The notes below the pieces were generated by a model that saw nothing but the letters and a program-made list of their open reading frames with translations, did not search any database and was not told the origin of the DNA. Positions 58,049 through 64,000 of a stretch of DNA of 64,000 nucleotides are shown piece after piece. The number at the start of each line of letters is the position of its first letter. Within the stretch, counting starts at the first letter, position 1. Source of the stretch: Belliella pelovolcani. Its GTDB lineage: Bacteria > Bacteroidota > Bacteroidia > Cytophagales > Cyclobacteriaceae. A program made the translations under genes and the position numbers. The DNA lies in contig NZ_FTOP01000006.1 in assembly GCF_900156785.1 (NCBI RefSeq), positions 167,591-231,590 of the forward strand, in the 5' to 3' direction.

Positions 58049-60699
58049 TGGCATTGGAAAGAGAAAACATATTGACCTTAATAGGAAGTAGAAGATACCA
58101 CTCTTGTATTCTCACAACTTTTAGTTTTGACTTTTATTTCTTTGAAATGAAAGCGATGAAATGGTTGCGTTCGTGTGGAGTGAGAAACATAAATGTTTTC
58201 ATTGACGGGCATTATTATTCAGAGCTAATGCAACAAGCCACAGGCGAAGAAATGCAACTCACCGCTGGTTATTCACTTTACCCTGTTTTTCAAAAGTCAA
58301 TCTTCCATCCCAAAATTTGGATGTTGTTTGGCGACAAAGAAGGATTGCTAATTGTTGGTTCAGGCAACTTGACTAATTCAGGAAACGGTAACAACGATGA
58401 AATTTGGGGAGCATTTCACTTTGACATTCGTTCAACCGAAAACGCACCAATCTTTTCAGCAGCTTGGAATTATCTTTCAAAGCTTTCTGCAACAGTTAGA
58501 GGACAAATGAATGAAAAGACAACACAATGGATAGTTGAACATTCAAAATGGTTGAATGAATTACCAAAAGTAAAACCGTTTCAGTTTTCCGACACTTCAC
58601 AAAAAGAGAAAGTTGCTTTCTTATTCAATTCAGAAACATCTTCCATTTGGAAGGAACTTTCTGAACATATCAGCAATGAGAAAGTAATTGAAATTACTTC
58701 TATCTCCCCTTTCTATGACATTAACGGAAAAGCATTGCAAGAACTGAAATCTATTTTTCCGTTAGCAGAAATAAATGTTGTGTTAGATGAAAGTGGTTTA
58801 ATTCCCTTTGCAATGCAAGTGAGCAAAGGGTTTACTTTCTATGATTGGCGTGATGCAGGTGTAAGTAAAGTTCAATATGCAAAATATGAAAACGCTAAAT
58901 CAAAACTCCACGGGAAAATTATTCACTTCAAAACCAAAAGTGGAAGGGAGTTTTGCTTATTCGGCAGTGCCAATGTTACGCCTGAAGGTTTGGGATTAGC
59001 AGGGAAAATTTCAAACGCAGAAGTTTCACTTCTTATTCAATCCGAAAAGGGAGGATTGCTAAATGAGTTAGGAATAAAATTGAAATCAGGTAACAGCAAA
59101 AAACTTTCTGACTTCACAGCGACAGCAACAAAATCAATTTATGAAATCGTAATCAAGAACAATCAATTTAAAGTTCAACTGCTTTCAGCAGAATTGATTT
59201 ACGATGAACTCACACTACATTCAAATGGGAATTATTCAGTGCAATTCAAAGTAGTTTTCTTTGACAGGCAGAACAGATTTTTGCATTCGCAAAAAATTTC
59301 AAAGTATGAACAAGAACTAAAAATAAAACTCAATGCAGAGTTAGGCAGTTTTCAGTATATTCAGTTTGCCGACAGTGCAGACGAATTTATTTCAAACAAA
59401 CTTTTAGTTTCTGATTATTTCCTTCTTGCGAAAACTCATCCCAATCCAAAGACAGAGGACATTGAAAGAATTTACAGCGAAATTCAAAACGGTGAATTAA
59501 GCAAGGTTCTTGACTTGTTGCATTACGCAATCATTGACGAAACAGAAAATGAGGAAGGCACAAGTGTGTTGCATAAAAGTAAAAACACTGATGCGAAACG
59601 AGAGGAAAAGAAAGAACCTGAAAGACTTTATGATCTTTCATCTTACAAGCCGATTGAACATTCTGCATTTGAGAAAAACCTTTTACTCTCTTCTCTTTCT
59701 CTTCGTGTTTTAGATGTTCTAAAGTTCATTCACTCAAAAGGACTTTCAACAAACAGGCAAGATGATATTGGCGTTGACGAACAGGAAGAGAATTTAGGCA
59801 ACATAAGCGGAAATGAAGAAAACGAAGTGAAAACACTTCGTAATCTATCTTTCGCTTTGCTCAAATCTGAAAGGAGAAAATTGATAAGCTACTTTGATAA
59901 TCTTTACAGTAATCAGCAAGAAATACTTTACGGTAAAAACCGACCAAAAATATATAAGCCGACACTAACAGATTTAACCAAGTATTTAATTGCTCTTGAA
60001 TTGATACTTGAGTATGGAGGCAAGTCTGAAAAGTATGACGAACAAGACACACAGCATTTCTTTAGCTATCTTCCATTTGTTGACGAGTATGATAACAACA
60101 ATGTGAAAGGTTGTTGTTTAAATTTAATTGGCGACTTTTTGATGCTGGCAAGAACAGGATTTAAGGAATATGAATTTGACTACACCAAAAAGAAAGTTGA
60201 AGAATTAAAAGGTGAGGCACTTGTAAGCACAATCGTTTGCCTGCTAAACAACCGATGGAAAGAAAATGAGTTACATTACTTTTTTTCAATGCTATTAAAC
60301 ACACTTCATTATTTAGGATGGAAAGATGTTGAAGATTTCAACAACAACTTTGGTGAATTGAAAACTAAAATCACTTATAGAATTTCAGAACTGAAACACA
60401 GAGCAAGCGGACTTGAACAAAATTTAGAGACATTTTACAGAAAAGTTTGTCCAGCATTTAAGCAAGTGATAAAACGGCTTGTAGACAAAAACTTTGATAC
60501 ATCAGCAGTTCAAGGACAAATTATTTACAAATCACCTTGGGGTTATTGCTTTGTTCATTCAGTAACCAAGACAAACGACTTTACTTTAATCAGACCTGGC
60601 TTTTTGTGGGACGATGATAAAGCTGACTACATGAAACATAGCCAAGACGAAATTTATTTACCTTTAAAACTGCCATCTTTTATATGCACAGACCTATGA
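58048..60699 (+). CDS. Large PLD-superfamily (HKD) protein, candidate nuclease
   Basis: 883 aa. Two HKD-type half-sites are visible: FHPKIWMLFG with His87 and Lys89, followed by VGSGNLTNSG (104-112), and LHGKIIHFK with His288 and Lys290, followed by FGSANVTPEG (305-314). The two halves would join to one active site. The C-terminal 500 residues are helical and unassigned, with a Glu-rich linker near 490-530. Coupled to the 533-aa gene. PLD enzymes in such settings usually cut nucleic acids; target unknown. Confidence 0.82.
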   Translation: MALERENILTLIGSRRYHSCILTTFSFDFYFFEMKAMKWLRSCGVRNINVFIDGHYYSELMQQATGEEMQLTAGYSLYPVFQKSIFHPKIWMLFGDKEGLLIVGSGNLTNSGNGNNDEIWGAFHFDIRSTENAPIFSAAWNYLSKLSATVRGQMNEKTTQWIVEHSKWLNELPKVKPFQFSDTSQKEKVAFLFNSETSSIWKELSEHISNEKVIEITSISPFYDINGKALQELKSIFPLAEINVVLDESGLIPFAMQVSKGFTFYDWRDAGVSKVQYAKYENAKSKLHGKIIHFKTKSGREFCLFGSANVTPEGLGLAGKISNAEVSLLIQSEKGGLLNELGIKLKSGNSKKLSDFTATATKSIYEIVIKNNQFKVQLLSAELIYDELTLHSNGNYSVQFKVVFFDRQNRFLHSQKISKYEQELKIKLNAELGSFQYIQFADSADEFISNKLLVSDYFLLAKTHPNPKTEDIERIYSEIQNGELSKVLDLLHYAIIDETENEEGTSVLHKSKNTDAKREEKKEPERLYDLSSYKPIEHSAFEKNLLLSSLSLRVLDVLKFIHSKGLSTNRQDDIGVDEQEENLGNISGNEENEVKTLRNLSFALLKSERRKLISYFDNLYSNQQEILYGKNRPKIYKPTLTDLTKYLIALELILEYGGKSEKYDEQDTQHFFSYLPFVDEYDNNNVKGCCLNLIGDFLMLARTGFKEYEFDYTKKKVEELKGEALVSTIVCLLNNRWKENELHYFFSMLLNTLHYLGWKDVEDFNNNFGELKTKITYRISELKHRASGLEQNLETFYRKVCPAFKQVIKRLVDKNFDTSAVQGQIIYKSPWGYCFVHSVTKTNDFTLIRPGFLWDDDKADYMKHSQDEIYLPLKLPSFICTDL

Positions 60700-60776
60700 C
60701 AAAACCCAAGCCAACGCACCTAAAACGACACGAAATGGCAACAAAACAGATGACAGAAAAAAAAGGGCGTAGGAAT

Positions 60777-61085
60777 AACATTTAGCCCACCTGATGAAAG
60801 CATTTGCAAAAAAGCCCTGATTGATGTAAAAATTTATCAGGGCTTTTATAGATAATGTGTTTGTTTTTTTTAATGGCATCTATGAATGCATAGCATTTGG
60901 TTAGTGCCTGCTGTGTACGCCGTGGCGTATTGACTGACAACCGCTGGGTGAAGGGTTTGTTAGGTGGAATAGTAGGCTGATTGGTGGATTTTAGGAAGTG
61001 GTTGTATTGGTTTTTAGTTGAATGTGAGAGATTTTGTATTTGGGATGGTGTCCCCTATTCTTAGTATTGGGATTGGATTTCTAAT
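60777..61085. repeat. ~300-bp island repeat, copy 2
   Basis: Starts AACATTTAGCCCACC 78 bp after the PLD stop. The hairpin AAAAGCCCTGA (60810) / TCAGGGCTTTT (60837) differs from copy 1 but stays paired (TCCCT/AGGGA versus GCCCT/AGGGC). GTTAGGT is at 60959-60965. The 60700-61259 gap holds no gene. Confidence 0.8.
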
Positions 61086-61259
61086 GCGACTTGAATTCGA
61101 AAGCCCGTAATTCAAATAACAGATCAAATAATCATTTCTAATCGATCCTGATGTTTCAAATTATCTCATTTATTATGAAAATTATTTTAAAAATGCTTTC
61201 TTTTTTCAGGAAAATTGAGTAGAATTAATTTCATTATTAAAACTTAAAAAGAAAAAGAT

Positions 61260-61388
61260 ATGGGACTAAAACCAGGGCCAAAGAGAACAGCCAAATCAAC
61301 GGGAAAACCAGACCAACGTCAAAGGGATAATAAAGATACTCCAGGAAATACACCGTCTTTAAAACCGCCAAAGCGCCCTAAGAAGTAA
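61260..61388 (+). CDS. Small basic Pro/Lys-rich peptide
   Basis: 42 aa. MGLKPGPKRTAKSTG...NTPSLKPPKRPKK, with 15 Lys/Arg and 8 Pro and no hydrophobic core. It is a short open frame with an A-rich, weakly ribosome-binding leader, between the defence island and the membrane gene at 61586. It could be a nucleic-acid-binding peptide or a chance frame. Confidence 0.4.
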   Translation: MGLKPGPKRTAKSTGKPDQRQRDNKDTPGNTPSLKPPKRPKK

Positions 61389-61585
61389 ATAGGAATAGTT
61401 CTCTCATCCAGTTTCCCCGTCAATCTTATAAAAATCTTTCAGTCAATTCGCAACAATTCTTCAATTTGGGAATTATCTTCCTTTCAATAATAGAAAGTTG
61501 GAGGATGACTTTTTGCTGTTTGGTAATTAGTTCAACAGGCTCCTTCAAAAGACCTGAAAAAATAAAGACATTAAACCAGATTCTA

Positions 61586-62263
61586 CTAAAAAATCCAATT
61601 CACAAAACGGTTTCCAAATAGGAAGAAAATAAGCACTCCCCCTTTAAGGATTTTCATAAACAAGCCCAGATACCTGATGAAATGTCCCAGTTGATCCGAT
61701 TCGTGCTGTTTACTTTTTTTTAAAGCCCCATAAAAATATGCTGTGATTAAATAAGGGATTAGCTTTAACAACCACAATGCCGTCCCTAATAACAACAGGA
61801 AAATAGTAATAGATAGCAAGGAAACAATATTTTCATATCCAGTAACATGCAACCGTTTTTGGAGAATGATGGTAACCACCGCTGCTGCAAGGAAAATTTT
61901 TGAAAGCATCAGGATTAATCTTTTCGTCTCTTTCTTCAATTCCATAGAGTCAGAAGGACTACTAAAAACAACAAAAAAGATCAGTATGATGTCTGCGATT
62001 ATAACGGTCTTGATGTGCATGAATTCGGAGGAAAATGAGTCCGCCACAGAAGCTATACCGCAAAGCAAGACAAGGAACACGAAGAGCGCCAGCCGAAAAG
62101 TGCCCAGAAAAAATGAACGTTCGGCAACAGCTTTATTAGACCATCGTACATAGAAGGAATCCATTACCGATTTGATCGACATCAGGGTTTCTGATCGGAT
62201 GTCATGCTCGATGACTTTTCTTGAGCTCCCCACGATACTAATGATAAAGGAGAGTATATTCAT
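61586..62263 (-). CDS. Multi-pass membrane protein of unknown function
   Basis: 225 aa from the ATG at 62263. Open frame continues upstream but would run into the IS66 transposase. Hydrophobic helices near LALFVFLVLLCGIASVA, TVIIADIILIFFVVF, LILMLSKIFLAAAVVTIIL, IVSLLSITIFLLLLGTALWLL and GLFMKILKGGVLIFFLFG. No motif recognised. The IS66 element ends just upstream, so its native promoter or 5' end may have been displaced by the insertion. Confidence 0.62.
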   Translation of the reverse strand: MNILSFIISIVGSSRKVIEHDIRSETLMSIKSVMDSFYVRWSNKAVAERSFFLGTFRLALFVFLVLLCGIASVADSFSSEFMHIKTVIIADIILIFFVVFSSPSDSMELKKETKRLILMLSKIFLAAAVVTIILQKRLHVTGYENIVSLLSITIFLLLLGTALWLLKLIPYLITAYFYGALKKSKQHESDQLGHFIRYLGLFMKILKGGVLIFFLFGNRFVNWIF

Positions 62264-62333
62264 ACATAGAGTACTTAGCAAATGTGATATCTTCGTATCC
62301 CTCCGACCAACCCCATCTTGTAAAGAATGGATT

Positions 62334-63851
62334 TTATTTTGGACGGTATTCTTCCCAGTTTGATGGGAGAAGTTGATAAAGGTCTTTTTGCTTGTGGGAT
62401 TGGATTCTTTCGAACACGTCCTTGAGCCAATCGAACTCGTTGATTTTATTCTTTTTGCAACTTGCCATGAAGGAGTACATGGCCGCTGCCATCTCGGCTG
62501 CCTGCTGGGATCCTGCAAAAAGATAAGCTTTTCTACCTACCGCCAACGGTCTTACTGCATTTTCAACCAAGTTGTTGTCGATTTCCATCTGCCCGTGCAA
62601 GGCGTATGCACTTAATCCAGCCCATCTTTTGTGGGCATAAGCTATGGCTTGTCCCATCGGACTTTTAGGCCTGTAGCTATACTGCTTTTCTTCCAGCCAG
62701 TTTCCGAGGTTTTCCAGTACAGGCTCCGCATGTTCCTTTCTCAATGCTGTCCGCTGTTGCCACCCCATTGAGTCATCCCGCATCTTCGCTTCCAGAAGAT
62801 AGAGTTTCTGGATTTCGTCGAGTATATAATTAGCCTGTTTTTCATCGTCCTTTACAGCATCCACAAACTTCCGCCTGGCATGCGCCATACAGAAAGTCAG
62901 ATGGATATCCGGATGATCTCCAAAAAGTGAATCATAGACTGCAAAACCATCAGTTTGGATGATACCCCTAAAGTCCTCAAGCATTTTCTTGGGACCTGAC
63001 TGATCCCTGCCTTTTTGGTAATCGAATAATACAAGCCTGTCCACAGGGGAATGATAAAGCCACATGTACCCCTGATGGATATTGTTTTTGTGATCCCTGT
63101 CCAGAACCTTTATCGGTGTTTCATCTACCTGGAGATATTTTTGGTTGACCACAATCAGCCGAAGCAGTTCCCAAAGTGGTTTGAGATGATCCCAGCCTTT
63201 CATGATCCAATCCGATGCACTCGAAGCGGGGATGCGTACACCCATTTTGGAGTATTTATCTATCTGTCTGTGGAGTGGCATCCCATAGACGTATTTGTCA
63301 ACAGTCATCTGGGCGATTACCGACTCGGATGGAATCCCTTTTTCTATCACTCTATCGGGAAGCACCCCGATAATGATGCCTTCACCGTTGGATCGGGCAT
63401 ACTTAGGGCGGATATAACGCTTTACATAGAATGATGCAGGGACTACCTCAAGCACTTCAGTCACTTCTTCCCCTATTCTCACGCAGCCTTCTGTAGATTC
63501 GGATGGCTCGATCACCACATCTTCTCTTCTAAGTTCTTCGGGAAGGGACATACGCCCTGAACCTTTCGACCTTTTCTTCGGAGTGGGCTTTTCGGTCACA
63601 GGTATAGATTCAGAAAGTTCTTCCTGTACTGATCTGGTGGTACCAAGTTCAAAAAGTCCCAACTGGTCATCTCCTACGTTGTTTGTGCGTTTCTCACTCT
63701 TAAATCCAAAAAGATGTCTGCGGAGTTTGTCGAGTTCGAACTGCTGGTCTGAGATAATCTCTTCTTTTCTCAGCAGGTTTTCTTCTTTTTCAGATATAGT
63801 CAACAGGGCTTCTTCGTACAGCTTTTTGTAGTCTTTTTCCCCGTTTTCCAT
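62334..63851 (-). CDS. tnpC: IS66-family transposase (TnpC/ORF3)
   Basis: 505 aa. The N-terminal coiled coil with LDKLRRHLFGFKSEKR, the catalytic Asp in QVDETPIKV, the second Asp in IQTDGFAVYD, and Glu in NNLVENAVRPLAVGRKAYLFAG form the DDE triad. Also present are CMAHARRKFVDA and the IS66_C tail SFMASCKKNKINEFDWLKDVFERI. It appears intact. The element extends beyond the right edge. Confidence 0.95.
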   Translation of the reverse strand: MENGEKDYKKLYEEALLTISEKEENLLRKEEIISDQQFELDKLRRHLFGFKSEKRTNNVGDDQLGLFELGTTRSVQEELSESIPVTEKPTPKKRSKGSGRMSLPEELRREDVVIEPSESTEGCVRIGEEVTEVLEVVPASFYVKRYIRPKYARSNGEGIIIGVLPDRVIEKGIPSESVIAQMTVDKYVYGMPLHRQIDKYSKMGVRIPASSASDWIMKGWDHLKPLWELLRLIVVNQKYLQVDETPIKVLDRDHKNNIHQGYMWLYHSPVDRLVLFDYQKGRDQSGPKKMLEDFRGIIQTDGFAVYDSLFGDHPDIHLTFCMAHARRKFVDAVKDDEKQANYILDEIQKLYLLEAKMRDDSMGWQQRTALRKEHAEPVLENLGNWLEEKQYSYRPKSPMGQAIAYAHKRWAGLSAYALHGQMEIDNNLVENAVRPLAVGRKAYLFAGSQQAAEMAAAMYSFMASCKKNKINEFDWLKDVFERIQSHKQKDLYQLLPSNWEEYRPK

Positions 63852-63925
63852 GACATAAAGATACTGAAAAAAGTGGCTTTAGATACATTTTGAGGCTGTT
63901 TTTGTACTCAAAAAAGCACTTTTTT

Positions 63926-64000
63926 TTAAGCTCTTTTTAACGCATCATAGCGCTTTCTGTAGCTCACCGATTCAAGCCTTACCCCCTGTAAGAGGAGGCT
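63926..64000 (-). CDS. tnpB: IS66 accessory protein TnpB, C-terminal fragment
   Basis: Partial: 24 residues SLLLQGVRLESVSYRKRYDALKRA and a stop; the rest lies past the window edge. Order tnpB then tnpC with a 74-bp gap is normal for IS66. Confidence 0.75.
   Translation of the reverse strand, partial: SLLLQGVRLESVSYRKRYDALKRA

Larger units (their letters stand above)
62270..64000 (-). mobile_element. IS66-family insertion sequence (right-truncated by the window)
   Basis: Complete transposase plus the end of the TnpB-type accessory gene. The left boundary must lie between the membrane gene start (62263) and the transposase stop (62334); no terminal inverted repeat could be confirmed because the other end lies outside the window. 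Confidence 0.8.

Noticed and set aside
52818..61085. True integron with attC sites
   Set aside because: Only part of the attC outline is seen, the units are longer than typical, and no integron integrase lies in the window; kept as a hypothesis, not a feature.

Overview
The window looks like a chromosomal segment of a marine or soil Bacteroidota of the Cytophagales/Cyclobacteriaceae type (Algoriphagus-like; inference from gene content). Evidence: a SusC/SusD pair, BT_3928-type and DUF6520 proteins, folP-cdaA linkage, archaeal-type ProS, SDR-type threonine dehydrogenase next to kbl, YD/Rhs giants with Bacteroidota-type N-termini, low coding GC, and candidate -33/-7 promoters of the TTTG/TAnnTTTG type.

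Region 1 (1-17 kb) is a conserved housekeeping backbone: birA, rsfS, ftsH, nfeD-floA, proS, a Gly/Ser/Arg-rich lipoprotein, an outer-membrane barrel, aroK, a DUF1599/BT_3928 pair diverging from folP-cdaA, and the divergent threonine-degradation pair kbl / threonine dehydrogenase. Region 2 (17-24 kb) holds an alpha-oxoamine synthase with a TetR regulator, a small wHTH-like gene, a four-gene operon with holin-like membrane proteins (20.0-21.7 kb), and 2 kb of repeat-rich gene-free DNA. Region 3 (24-35 kb) is a polymorphic-toxin locus: two giant secreted YD/Rhs proteins, the second ending in a GHSKG lipase-like domain and followed 2 bases later by an ankyrin-repeat lipoprotein (probable immunity protein).

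Region 4 (35-39 kb) contains the most striking gene: a Crp/Fnr-type regulator fused in one reading frame to a class I terpene synthase that keeps the DDxxD motif, pyrophosphate-sensor Arg, NSE triad and terminal RY. A second Crp-like regulator lies just upstream. Region 5 (39.9-47.9 kb) is a MauE - DUF6520 / SusD - SusC - TlpA-like cluster that may handle a small exported cysteine-containing protein. SusC and SusD are separated by 836 bp of REP-like hairpins and a structured element that has a relative beside the terpene synthase gene.

Region 6 (48-61 kb) is a probable defence island with all genes on the + strand: an HTH regulator, NERD-like/SF1 helicase plus DUF2290, a DUF6602 nuclease-like protein, a DUF4062-HATPase protein, and a translationally coupled two-gene unit (533-aa unknown plus 883-aa PLD-type protein). 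Long repeats with compensatory hairpin changes lie just 3' of several of these genes, like cassette boundaries; a shared short motif occurs 3' of three of them. The island is preceded by about 1 kb of hairpin-rich DNA without genes. The window ends in an IS66-family transposon that runs off the right edge. Several intergenic stretches carry dispersed palindromic repeats (CCCCGA-N4-TCGGGG and others). No rRNA, tRNA or CRISPR array was recognised. All functional calls rest on reading motifs by eye; no database search was run.
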